Below are positions 53,363-62,189 of a DNA stretch of 64,000 bases, one piece after another. The number at the start of each line of letters is the position of its first letter. Position 1 is the stretch's first letter. Both the position numbers and the translations under genes were made by a program. Under the pieces are notes generated by a model. It did no database searches, was not told the origin of the DNA, and saw only the letters and a program-made list of their open reading frames with translations. The stretch lies in NCBI GenBank assembly GCA_021325255.1, contig JAJPHP010000071.1:62001-126000 (forward strand). Reading direction: 5' to 3'. Origin of the DNA: Nitrososphaerota archaeon. Its GTDB lineage: Archaea; Thermoproteota; Nitrososphaeria; Nitrososphaerales; CADDZS01.

Positions 53363-53618
53363 CTAGACCGGGACCACTGGAACGGTACAGATAATAGTAT
53401 TACTGGACTGGTTTGCGCCAAATAATAGTTATGAAGTTGAGATCAGATAAAGTTCGCAGATGGAGACAGAATGAGACTAACTGCTATGTGCCGCCACTTA
53501 CCCATTAATGCATTAACGCATATCAGAAGAAATTTCCTTACGCTAAAGTTGGCCTAAACTAGGCTGACTATACAACAATTACCAACCAACGTGCTAGTTC
53601 CTTGGTTCTTGCTGTCTC

Positions 53619-55010
53619 TCAGTTTGCGGACAGAGATAGCGGTCGCAAGGATTCGTCTTCGCTGGCCGTCTTAAGACTCAGGGAAAGGAAGCGTTTGACC
53701 ACGGCATTCTTCACCCATTCCGAAAAGTCTTCGGCCTGTTCCACAGATACTCCTTTCACTCCATGTTCTAGAAAGCATCTGTTGCGGAGATCTATTCTTT
53801 TTCTAAGATGACCGAGAAACTTCAACTTTTCCTCATCCGACATTGGCTCAAGATTGTTCCCGTCGTAAAAGCACGATAGAAACAACGCCCAGCAGTCGAA
53901 TGCGCCTAACCGACTCCGCTCAAGCGCAGTAACAACATCTTTGCTGTCATCTCCATTCAGCCTTCTCATTAGATTCACGAAATTCGTTCTGCTCGACTCG
54001 TTCAGAATCATCATATCAAACTTGGCTGTGTCAATGCCGCGTTTTGCCAAGAAGCTCTGAGCGACGACTTCGACAATTCGGTACAATAAGAGCGCTGCCT
54101 GTTCTGCCTCATGCTGTTTAATTCTCCGCATCGCGGAAACATATAATGATCTTATGAATACTTCGACGGCCTTAGTATTGGAGAATACTTCAACTTCATT
54201 TCTTGAGACGTCAACTCCAAAGTGCTCATCTGCAATCTGCAAGAAATCGGCCAATTTCTGAATTTGCTGTGACGACCCTGAACCAGCCATATCGCAGAGT
54301 TTTGCGAAGCAATTTTCGTCCTGCCTGAGTCTTCTTAACTCTTCAAGCGCCCGCCTGTACGAAAAGCGATCGACATGGTCGTAGCACGTTGATAGCATGT
54401 GAAGTGCTTGCATGCACTTGTCTCCAGCCTGATCCCACGCTCGGGCGAAATCCGAAGCTGCGGCCGCATAGTACTCCTCCCTGTATTTCTGGAATGCAAG
54501 GCTGCGGTGCGGCTCCCCCTTTCCCCTGAACAAACTGGGCAAGAATCCAAGCTGTGACTCCAAGAGCACAGGAGAGAATCCAAAGCTTTGTGCAATATAT
54601 GCAAACTTGGTATTTCGCTGAAGTGCAACGGTGTAGAGGGTGACGATGATTGGAACTTGATCCTGGCTTACCAGAAAGAGGAGATCTGATGATTTGGATT
54701 CCGGGTACTTTTCGAGAAAATAGTCCACCTCCCAGTTTACCTTATTGTATAACCATTCAAAAGACTCGGAAGGGTTAAGAGGCAAGGGAACTTGGTCTAC
54801 AAAAGCGTCCAGATTATTATGGATGAAGTCGGCTAGAAACTGGTTCCTCGAATGCCTCGTGGCTACATCATCTTCGTAGAGAAAACAGGCGAATTTCACA
54901 TTGAGAGAACTTATGCGCTGAATAAGCAGTTCTGTTTTTGCAGGAACGTAAGCTACAATTCCCTTAATCGAGCCGTCTGAAAATTGGCTCTTTTCGGGAA
55001 TCATTGTCAT
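53619..55010 (-). CDS. divergent Cas02710/Csm6-like CARF-HEPN candidate ribonuclease
   Basis: A 463-residue protein resembling the CRISPR-associated Cas02710 family. The N-terminal half (about 1-160) alternates strands and helices like a CARF Rossmann domain (IKGIVAYVPAKTELLIQRI; LLFLVSQDQVPIIVTLYTVA). The usual TGGTK ligand motif is not conserved. The middle has DRFSYRRALEELRRLR (about 218-233). The HEPN-like C-terminal part has the hallmark ALLLYRIVEVVAQSFLAKRG (about 313-332) and an R-x4-H motif in RNRCFLEHGVKG (about 414-425), the expected RNase centre. No CRISPR array or cas operon is nearby, so it is an orphan, possibly a stress or antiviral RNase. Assignment is by motif pattern only. 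Confidence 0.55.
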   Translation of the reverse strand: MTMIPEKSQFSDGSIKGIVAYVPAKTELLIQRISSLNVKFACFLYEDDVATRHSRNQFLADFIHNNLDAFVDQVPLPLNPSESFEWLYNKVNWEVDYFLEKYPESKSSDLLFLVSQDQVPIIVTLYTVALQRNTKFAYIAQSFGFSPVLLESQLGFLPSLFRGKGEPHRSLAFQKYREEYYAAAASDFARAWDQAGDKCMQALHMLSTCYDHVDRFSYRRALEELRRLRQDENCFAKLCDMAGSGSSQQIQKLADFLQIADEHFGVDVSRNEVEVFSNTKAVEVFIRSLYVSAMRRIKQHEAEQAALLLYRIVEVVAQSFLAKRGIDTAKFDMMILNESSRTNFVNLMRRLNGDDSKDVVTALERSRLGAFDCWALFLSCFYDGNNLEPMSDEEKLKFLGHLRKRIDLRNRCFLEHGVKGVSVEQAEDFSEWVKNAVVKRFLSLSLKTASEDESLRPLSLSAN

Positions 55011-55241
55011 GGTTTTCTCGGTGGCAATAGGAATCTTATATTGTTGTTTCTGGGAAGGTTTGAACCAAGAACAAAAGTTGACATGAAGTATTCCGTTGTT
55101 ACTTCGCCAAGATAATCAAGTTGAAACAGGGCGACTCTTGAATTTCCTTATTCGATGTCCTAGAATCAACCATTTTTTCCTCCTTGCTACGTGTCAAGAG
55201 GCTCAGAAGGGCGGCTATCCGTTCAATCTATTTGAATATTG

Positions 55242-55694
55242 TCAGCGGAGTCGTATATGACCATGAGTTGATCCTTCAGGGGCACCCTTCTTTTTGAGCG
55301 CTTTCCATTGGTTATATTTTCCTCGGAGTATGGAGGAAAAGAATCTCTCGCTCCACTCCGCTTCCAATCCAGTTTCTGTCTCGAAGAACGCAATTGAGCA
55401 TTTCATTAGGTGATCTATTGCTCTAGCCCGGTCACCGCCATACAGCCTGTCTCTGAGACCAATTGACAGATAGTGACGTCTCACTTTCAGAAGATCGTAG
55501 AGCACCCGCCTTCTCAGATTGCCACTTGAGCCTACATAAACTGGCTCTAATGCTTCAAAAATAACATATACACCAGGGCCAGCGGGAATGCTTTCTCGTG
55601 TGAGCGTTGAAATTTTCAGAGGCGTACTCGAAAGGGCTTGCCGCAGCTCGCCAGTGAGTCTACCTATGCCTGCATCATAAGCTTCATTCCACAT
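55242..55694 (-). CDS. GIY-YIG nuclease domain protein
   Basis: A 150-residue protein with a GIY-YIG module: GPGVYVIFEALEPVYVGSSG (about 39-58, the GxY...YVG signature), catalytic Arg in NLRRRVLYD, metal-binding Glu in TGLEAEWSERFF (about 115) and Asn in GKYNQW (about 132). All key residues are present, so endonuclease activity is likely. A helical N-terminal extension (1-30) precedes it. Its ATG overlaps the end of the interrupted Vsr-like gene by 11 nt, making it the third gene of a compact operon. Confidence 0.85.
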   Translation of the reverse strand: MWNEAYDAGIGRLTGELRQALSSTPLKISTLTRESIPAGPGVYVIFEALEPVYVGSSGNLRRRVLYDLLKVRRHYLSIGLRDRLYGGDRARAIDHLMKCSIAFFETETGLEAEWSERFFSSILRGKYNQWKALKKKGAPEGSTHGHIRLR

Positions 55695-56028
55695 ATTCTT
55701 GATCTAGCCTCTTTCCAATAACATCAGGATCCTGTTCGAATTCATGCTCCCAAGCTCGTATGACAGTTCACCCTTCTTCCCGAAGTCGCCTAGTTACTTT
55801 CTCATCATGCTGTCTTGCGTCCGAATCCCACACTTCATCTATTATGATATAGTCGCCGCTGAAGCAGGACTGAGAACCATGCCAAAAGCACCCGTCGCAA
55901 AAGATTGCTATCTTTTCCTCCAACAATGCAAAATCTGACCTTGCAAGTTTGCCAATTTTGTATTGGTGCCTGTAATTGAGATTCCTCTTTCGGAGATACA
56001 AGCCGGCAAGGTCTTCGATGCGAGTCAT
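55684..56028 (-). pseudogene. Vsr-like endonuclease with in-frame TGA at a conserved Trp
   Basis: A 114-codon frame interrupted once. Residues 1-86 show the Vsr/very-short-patch-repair fold: YRHQYKIGKLARSDFALLEE (active-site Asp) and KIAIFCDGCFWHGSQSCFSG (Vsr signature DGCFWHG plus Cys). The TGA at 55768-55770 is followed in phase by TVIRAWEHEFEQDPDVIGKR, matching the family's GW-x-V-x-R-x-WEHE end. Thus TGA replaces the conserved Trp codon TGG. It starts at ATG 56028, sharing one base with the preceding stop (TGATG). Either recent inactivation, a base-call error or a read-through product is possible. Confidence 0.82.
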
Positions 56029-56648
56029 CAGGAACCACGACTCATGATTTGAACATACAGCCGTCTCACGTTATCAGTTCCCCACAGGTATGGTATTCTC
56101 ATCTTCTTGAGATCGGTCGAAGTGATTCCCAGTGGTTCTACGATATCTCTTACTCTTGGCCCTTTTCGCCCGAACCATTTGGAGGGCCATTTTGAACTTG
56201 TATTAAATGAGCTTCCGTTCCACGGCTCGTTCAACTCAGGCGTACCGATAACGAATTTCCTCCGTCTTATGGGAGAAGTTTTCTTACCTTTGTCTGGTTT
56301 GTTATGCCTAGTCAGATCGGCTCTGTAATACTTCCTGTAGGTTTTGTTGAGACGTTCGTCACTCATTACCGATGAGTCATTGGCAAGGATTTCGCTGACA
56401 ACGAGAATACCTGTGCAGACGTATTCCGTATGCCCCAGATTAGCTCGTCGAATACTTGACAATTGAGGAGGGAAGAAGAGTACGTCTCCAACCTCTAGGC
56501 CGGATCTGACATACGGCCCGCAAACGCCCCAAACTGGGAAGGGATTTATCCAGAAATCCGGATCTCGCAAGCCGCAGACGACGTCTTTGTTGTCTTTGAG
56601 TTCAGGATCTCTCACATCAGCTTGGTATTTGAAGAGGACAGCTTTCAT
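56028..56648 (-). CDS. Nmad2-like (nucleotide modification-associated) domain protein
   Basis: A 206-residue protein. The core DPDFWINPFPVWGVCGPYVR followed by SGLEVGDVLFFPP (about 31-62) matches the layout of Nmad2-type domains (D-x-GF-x-NPF ... CKP-x-IR ... GD), described by comparative genomics as associated with modified nucleotides in DNA. The C-terminal part contains RRRKFVIGTPELNEPW and WFGRKGPRVRDIVEPLG. I infer a modified-base recognition or processing role. It is translationally coupled to the Vsr-like gene. Family assignment is by motif resemblance. Confidence 0.55.
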   Translation of the reverse strand: MKAVLFKYQADVRDPELKDNKDVVCGLRDPDFWINPFPVWGVCGPYVRSGLEVGDVLFFPPQLSSIRRANLGHTEYVCTGILVVSEILANDSSVMSDERLNKTYRKYYRADLTRHNKPDKGKKTSPIRRRKFVIGTPELNEPWNGSSFNTSSKWPSKWFGRKGPRVRDIVEPLGITSTDLKKMRIPYLWGTDNVRRLYVQIMSRGS

Positions 56649-56684
56649 TGGTTGTTCACAACTCGAACGAATTACATTGATGTT

Positions 56685-57077
56685 TCAAGGAGGCAAACCC
56701 GCCGGTGTTGACATATCTGCGATGAGATGTGAGAGATATCCAAGCGCGAACCCTGGTACGATCATCAGGAGCGGGGAAAAAATCGTCGCGATTGTGCCTA
56801 TCAAAATGGATCCTCCCATCCACTTCAAGAGCTTTCTACTGTGAGCTCCCTTCCTGTGAGTCCAATGGACGGGAGGGTCGAGAATATCGGGCAATATTGA
56901 GCCGCATAAAGTGGAGAAACCTGCAAAGAAAACTATCGACAAGTACAACGGGTCAAATTGAAGCGCAGTCTCATGCTGGGTAATTTGGGCGTAAGTAAAA
57001 TGGAAAAAACTAACGATTGGAACGTACAGAAGGACGAAAATGGTCAGTGCGAAAATCTCGTGCCAGTGTCTCCTCAA
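56685..57077 (-). CDS. YdjM-like membrane-bound metal-dependent hydrolase (DUF457)
   Basis: A 130-residue protein with three or four hydrophobic helices and the DUF457 metal motifs: SILPDILDPP (Asp cluster, about 60-69), HRKGAHSRKL (about 74-83) and GYLSHLIADMSTPAGLPP (about 113-130). The product is probably a membrane phospholipase D-like or other metal hydrolase. It lies 36 nt upstream of the Nmad2-like gene on the same strand and may belong to that transcript. Confidence 0.85.
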   Translation of the reverse strand: MRRHWHEIFALTIFVLLYVPIVSFFHFTYAQITQHETALQFDPLYLSIVFFAGFSTLCGSILPDILDPPVHWTHRKGAHSRKLLKWMGGSILIGTIATIFSPLLMIVPGFALGYLSHLIADMSTPAGLPP

Positions 57078-57318
57078 ACATTCGCACCAGCGGTGCAGTA
57101 AATAAGAACGCCCGTTGAAAATGAATTATGAATTCGAGGTTCAGATCACAGTGATTGGAATGCTCCTCCTATGTTGAAGTTGCGGCTCTTTCGAGCTTAA
57201 TTCCTGAAGTGGTTTCAAAGGCTTCATTGTCAAGAATTACTAGGCGTCCAAAGAGGAAGGGAAATCCCAATACTAGATCCACAATCGAGAATAAATCAGA
57301 AAACGTAGGTCATTGGTT

Positions 57319-57630
57319 ATGTTTTCTACCGAGACCGTCTTGTATGAAGGCACAAACAGAGGAGGCTATGCCATACAGTTGGTTGCTGATGTAAAGACAA
57401 ACGGACGCAATACTTGCTATTTTATCAGGATCGGAGAGGTAAACCAACCGGAACAATATTGGTCGAGATATGACCCGCTGACCCAGGACTTTGCCGAGCT
57501 AGGGAAAATACTGCTTGGCCTTTCAGTTTTGTCAAAACTCAACATTTACCCAAACAAGGAGACGGTTGAACAATTGAAGACGATTCTGAGAGCGTTACCC
57601 AATTATTGGCCGCCGAAGCAGAAGACTTGA
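57319..57630 (+). CDS. small hypothetical protein
   Basis: A 103-residue protein from ATG 57319 (a TTG/GTG-type start six bases earlier is possible). A strand-rich N-terminal half (STETVLYEGTNRGGYAIQLV; NTCYFIRIGEV) precedes a helical end (LGKILLGLSVLSKLNIYPNK; VEQLKTILRAL). No family recognised. Confidence 0.5.
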   Translation: MFSTETVLYEGTNRGGYAIQLVADVKTNGRNTCYFIRIGEVNQPEQYWSRYDPLTQDFAELGKILLGLSVLSKLNIYPNKETVEQLKTILRALPNYWPPKQKT

Positions 57631-58398
57631 AGACTCACTTGGCAAATAGGAAGATAGCGAGAGAAACTCGCCAATTATTGGGACTCCCTTCTGCTGAGCA
57701 AGAACTTCAAGACTAAATGGCTAAACGGCAAGTTGGATGAAGGCCAAGCAAACGAAAATCAACTTCTGAAATATCTTAGCCAAAGGTTCGATGTTAACTG
57801 CGGGAATGCGAAACAGGGGCCAACCTTACAGTACATCATCAGCTACCAAGGTCTTCGAAGGGAAGAAACAACGCGCAAAACCGGAAAATACTTTGCACTA
57901 GATGTCATCGGAAATTAGAGGGGACATTCTCGCCAAAGAGGGCCTCACCGCTAGTCCACTTCGCTCAAGAGCTGTGTTGATTGGAAACTCAAGAGCAGAA
58001 GGGTATAGACATAGAGTTGAGATAGAAACGATGACAAAATATCTGCGTGGATGTGGTGTCTGTTACGAGCAGACAATGATCATGATTAGTCTATATCAAC
58101 GCCCTCTGCACTGCGCAATGCACGACTTTACTCGGTCTGCCGGATAGATTGATAAGACTTTGTTCTATGCAACAAGAAAAATCAGCAGATGTTTTTACAT
58201 TGTCTGAAAATCATGTCAGTTTAGGACTTGCTGAACTACTGGGCAAGAAAACACATATTGCTAATGAACTATCACTTTTTCCTCATCTAATTATCTGAAA
58301 CTAATGTCAAAGACAGCCCTTTGAAATCACGGGCAGTAGGAATCGTCATAACTCAATCGTATAAATCGCAATGGCGAAAGAAAGCTCAGCATGCGGCT
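57631..58398. other. 768-bp region with only weak frames
   Basis: A frame at 57663-57918 (no good start; DEGQANENQLLKYLSQRFD then TGKYFALDVIGN) looks partly protein-like and may be a gene remnant. Another frame at 57902-58147 has little coding character. CCAATTATTGG occurs at 57602-57612 and again near 57679. The 58150-58398 part shows nothing. Confidence 0.35.
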
Positions 58399-59160
58399 TT
58401 ACTCGTTCCTATGTTGTCCTCCAGAAAAGGAACCATATGTTAGCCAGAAAATCAACAGTTCTTCGTCGTCTATGTCATACAACAGATCTATTGCAAATGG
58501 GTCGCCCAGTTTTGTCAGCTCCTCAATTAATGTAGTGGTTTGAATCCCATTCCTTTGCAAGACTTCTAACCTCGACGCTAACCAAGCCTCTTTTGCGAGG
58601 TCAAGTGAGAACGATTTCAGAAGATTTGTATCTATTTTCTGGTAACCGATTCCAAAGCATCTTATGAAATAGAAGACGAGTTTTGCTCTTAGGGTTGGCC
58701 CCACACCATGGATGCCATCGATCGCTTTGTACAGTTGCTCAATTGCACCACCAACATCAAGGGCAACCAATGCATTCGATATAACGTCAATTCTTTGGGC
58801 GATTTCTCTTATTCCCACAGTATGCCTCGTGCTGCCAGTAGTTAGAGGAATTGCAAGCTCCTTCAGAAAGTTCTCGGCTTCGTCAACAGTATTGAACCTC
58901 TTGACTTTGTCCAATGTTAGCCTCCCACGTATCCTTTCCTGAATGCAAATTTTCTTCTCATCCTTCTTGTGCCAAGTAAGTTTTGAATGCGCTTGCATAT
59001 CATAAGATACAAGTATCAGAAACTCGAATAGGACTTCTTTGCTTCGTATGGTCTGACAATCAAACCCTCTTTCTTGAAACCAATCGACGTAGTCGGTTTG
59101 GACCCTATGCTTGAACTGTTCTGCGATTCTCCGGGCGATATGGTGTGCTTCGAGCATCAT
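58399..59160 (-). CDS. hypothetical protein with helix-hairpin-helix motif
   Basis: A 253-residue, helix-rich protein. The segment AIDGIHGVGPTLRAKLVFYF (about 147-166) is a helix-hairpin-helix with the G-V/I-G-P turn used for DNA backbone contact in HhH-GPD glycosylases and related proteins. It is followed by IRCFGIGYQKIDTNLLKSF. A basic middle stretch (CIQERIRGRLTLDKVKRFN) precedes it. The catalytic Lys/Asp of DNA glycosylases cannot be assigned. The ending FWLTYGSFSGG is unrecognised. It is probably a DNA-binding or repair-like protein in the defence-like island. Confidence 0.55.
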   Translation of the reverse strand: MMLEAHHIARRIAEQFKHRVQTDYVDWFQERGFDCQTIRSKEVLFEFLILVSYDMQAHSKLTWHKKDEKKICIQERIRGRLTLDKVKRFNTVDEAENFLKELAIPLTTGSTRHTVGIREIAQRIDVISNALVALDVGGAIEQLYKAIDGIHGVGPTLRAKLVFYFIRCFGIGYQKIDTNLLKSFSLDLAKEAWLASRLEVLQRNGIQTTTLIEELTKLGDPFAIDLLYDIDDEELLIFWLTYGSFSGGQHRNE

Positions 59161-59195
59161 TGAGGAGGGGCTTGAAACTTGTAATAATTCAAGCT

Positions 59196-59475
59196 ATGCT
59201 CTCTCTACAAGAATCACCCACGGCAATCAACTCTTCTATGTCCTCATATCTTCCGCCATCCTCTCGCCGTTCTGTCAGGAGAATAGTAAAGATTCGAAGA
59301 ATTTGTTGGCCAAAGCAATTTCTTTGCTTCTATGTCACATAGCCTTTAGGGTTCCGTCTTTTCCTGAACCAATCGTATCTACCACTCTTTCAATTACATT
59401 ATTGCAGACCATGACATCTTTGGCGTAGTACTGAAACCTGTTGGGTCGATTTTCCACACTAGGTCCTTGTCGCAT
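59196..59475 (-). pseudogene. broken unrecognised gene (in-frame TGA and frameshift)
   Basis: From ATG 59475 the frame reads NRPNRFQYYAKDVMVCNNVI and DTIGSGKDGTLKAM, hits TGA at 59335-59337, and resumes as HRSKEIALANKFFESLLF. After a one-base shift near 59275, LTERREDGGRYEDIEELIAV and GDSCRESIA end near 59200, about 40 nt before the HhH gene on the same strand. All three pieces have coding character; no family recognised. Confidence 0.5.
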
Positions 59476-59805
59476 GAAATAGCGAGGTAGACGCTCAGAG
59501 TCTCGATTTCTTCAGTTTATTCTGAGAGACGACTATGGCTAGAGGAGCTGAAGGGTTCGAGAGCACTTCACGATTGACTTACTATCACCGGCGTCGAACC
59601 TCCTGCCGAAAAGAGAAAAAGGGATCATCCAAGGCTGAGAAATCACTGCTAGATACTCAAACCAAATAGCTTGACGAAGCAGTAATTGATTTAGATAGGT
59701 CACCTCAAGTTTCGAGGCTTCCTCAAACTTACTCCAAAAAACACACGTGCGAATCGTTTATTATTTTGCAAGCCTTCCTTATCCAACATCAAAGAGAAGG
59801 TAACT
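59476..59805. other. 330-bp intergenic region upstream of the third SBP
   Basis: No coding frame is convincing. A TATA-like TCGTTTATTATTTT lies at 59753-59766, and the ribosome-binding site GAGAAGG lies about 7 nt before the ATG at 59806. These are consistent with a short-leader transcript of the SBP gene. Confidence 0.45.
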
Positions 59806-62052
59806 ATGTCGATTAGAAAAGCAATTTCGCGCGTTGCAGTTGTTTCCATTGTTGTAGTGATTATCATCATAATCGCAGTTTCAGGATTTCTGGTCCTTGG
59901 GCTGGGTCGCTCGTCAAGCACTACTTCACAGAGTCAGACATCCCAGCAGTCATCATCATCTTCATCGACAACATCAGCTGTGAGCACTACTGCCGTATCT
60001 TCTTCCTCCTCATCTTCAGCAACTGTTACATCCTCTGGGTCATCAAGCTCAACGACAACTACTGCCGCGACGACCCCGCAGGCTTTCACTTGGGAAACCG
60101 CAAATACGTACCAGTTCCTAGACCCCGCAGTTTTCACCGACTCGTACGACGGGAACATTCTGCAAAACGTATTCGAGCCTCTCCTGTGGTATAACGGGAG
60201 CAGTTCGACCGACGTCATTCCTTGGCTCGCATCCAACTATTCAATGTCATCTGATGGGAAAACAATCAACTTCACTCTGAGAAGCGGAATAAATTTCGCT
60301 GACGGCGAACCGCTGAATTCCACCGCGGTTTATTTCTCGCTCAACAGGATACTTGTGAATGATGGAAGCTCGCCTGTTACGCACGGACCTGGACAGGCCT
60401 GGCAGATCCAGCAGCTCTTGAACCCAAGCCTAAGCGTCCAGCTGGGAGCCCCCCACAAGTACAACGCATCTTGGCTGAACCAGGTGCTCGCGCAGAACTT
60501 TGTACAGATTACTGGTCCTTTGACCTTTACACTACACATTCAGAACCCTAACGCCGCCTTTGCCTACATAATGACCAACGCCCAAGCGTCAATCATCGCC
60601 CCTGATTACGTAATGCAGCATGATCTCGCAATGTGGAATCAATCAAGCACGGGTTACAATCTCCCCTATCCAACTCTAACCGGCGCCAACTATACCGCCA
60701 AAATCAACCAGTACTTCCTAGATGAAGTCGCAACATGCGACTCCGGTGCAACGCCAAAGGGGTGTGGCACCACATACCTAGACAGCTCTGCCTCAGGATC
60801 ACTGGCCGGAACAGGTCCCTACACAATTTCAAGCGCCTCGCAGACGACGAACAACATCATACTCAAAGCCAACCCAAGTTTCTGGGGCGCGCCTTACCAG
60901 TTCAGCGGCGGACAGAAGATAACTCCACACTTCCAAACCATAAACATCAACTACGTCCCAACTTTGACAACCAGAGAACTCGACCTGCAGAGCGCCGCAA
61001 AATCAGGTCAGGCAATGACGGTAGACATTCCGGGCGACAACCTGTTCGACGTCGCTCAGAGAGGCGCGTGGCTGAACAACGACACGCTCGTTTCCTCGGT
61101 GCCAGGTGTCACTCTATACGGACCATTCACGACATTCCAGACAGGTATCGATCACTTTCCGACGAACGTCAGTGATCCACTAACCGGGAAGCTCCTCGCC
61201 TTCCAGCCATTTGCAGACCGCAGGCTCAGACTCGCCTTCGCCGATTCCGTCAACATGACAGAGATCAACGTTGACATAAACAACAGGCTGGGACAGGTTG
61301 CGGTCAACGCAATCCCGCCGGGCCTACCACCGCAGGGCTCTTTCAACGCGTCCATAGTTCCAGTGTACAGTTTCAATCTCACTGCAGTCCAAAATCTGCT
61401 GGTCGATGCAATGCTGCACCCGTTGACCCAGTTCACCTATGTTAACGGCACGGCTGCGCAGCCGGGAGTCTTCAACAACACCTTCGGGTGCTCCACATTG
61501 AACTCGAAAGGACAGTGCTCTAACCCTGTGGGGCAATCGATTCAAATGATTTATCAAACCGGAGACACGGTGAACGAAGCAATCGATAACCAGATTGCCT
61601 CTGCGATAAACAACGTCAGCACGACATACAACATGGGGCTCACCGTATCCGTCGTCCCGCTACCATTGGGACAGCTGCTCACGAGGCTATTCTCCCGCTC
61701 CATGTACTTCTACTCACTTCCTTGGGGAGCAGACTACCCATGGGTCAATGACATGCTGGGCAACATCTACGCACCACAAGGAGCGTACCCGTCCCTTGAC
61801 AACTGGAACCTGACGCAGATGACGGTTCTCTATGCAAAAGCCGTGGCGGGAACTGCAAACAACAACGACAGCGAAGTCGTCGCCGCGTCCAATGCCATGA
61901 ACCAACTCGGAAACGAGGGAGTCATGTATCTCTGGACGTTCTACCCAACTACAGCGTGGACAAACTCTGCTGTAGCTGCGATAACATCCAACGTCCACGG
62001 GTACTTCTACAATCCGTCAACCGAAGGGCCATACTTCGCCACGTTCTACTGA
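59806..62052 (+). CDS. ABC transporter substrate-binding protein (SBP family 5), N-terminally anchored
   Basis: A 748-residue SBP. Unlike the two other SBPs here it has an N-terminal membrane helix (about 11-33), then a long Ser/Thr-rich linker (about 36-92), then the binding domain. The domain signatures are FEPLLWYN, FTLRSGINFADGEPLNSTAV and RLRLAFADSVNMTEI. There is no C-terminal helix. The anchor may also be a class III-type signal sequence. No permease or ATPase genes follow within the window; it may serve one of the BCDF systems at 16-25 kb or another transporter. The next genes are peptidase-like. Confidence 0.9.
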   Translation: MSIRKAISRVAVVSIVVVIIIIIAVSGFLVLGLGRSSSTTSQSQTSQQSSSSSSTTSAVSTTAVSSSSSSSATVTSSGSSSSTTTTAATTPQAFTWETANTYQFLDPAVFTDSYDGNILQNVFEPLLWYNGSSSTDVIPWLASNYSMSSDGKTINFTLRSGINFADGEPLNSTAVYFSLNRILVNDGSSPVTHGPGQAWQIQQLLNPSLSVQLGAPHKYNASWLNQVLAQNFVQITGPLTFTLHIQNPNAAFAYIMTNAQASIIAPDYVMQHDLAMWNQSSTGYNLPYPTLTGANYTAKINQYFLDEVATCDSGATPKGCGTTYLDSSASGSLAGTGPYTISSASQTTNNIILKANPSFWGAPYQFSGGQKITPHFQTININYVPTLTTRELDLQSAAKSGQAMTVDIPGDNLFDVAQRGAWLNNDTLVSSVPGVTLYGPFTTFQTGIDHFPTNVSDPLTGKLLAFQPFADRRLRLAFADSVNMTEINVDINNRLGQVAVNAIPPGLPPQGSFNASIVPVYSFNLTAVQNLLVDAMLHPLTQFTYVNGTAAQPGVFNNTFGCSTLNSKGQCSNPVGQSIQMIYQTGDTVNEAIDNQIASAINNVSTTYNMGLTVSVVPLPLGQLLTRLFSRSMYFYSLPWGADYPWVNDMLGNIYAPQGAYPSLDNWNLTQMTVLYAKAVAGTANNNDSEVVAASNAMNQLGNEGVMYLWTFYPTTAWTNSAVAAITSNVHGYFYNPSTEGPYFATFY

Positions 62053-62189
62053 TCGTGCAAGCAAGCAGTGATGAAATGGAAATGTCGGGAAAACTCTCCC
62101 CCACTTTCCCACTGACATACATCTACTATGGACGTGCGCAATTTCGGAATTAACAGGCATGAAACAAACAAAAAAGTTCCATCGCAAGG

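Noticed and set aside
57902..58147. 81-codon frame
   Set aside because: Overlaps another weak frame, has no family features, and its composition looks non-coding.
52000..60000. CRISPR array near the CARF-HEPN-like protein
   Set aside because: Reading both strands I found no regularly spaced direct repeats and no cas1/cas2 or effector genes.
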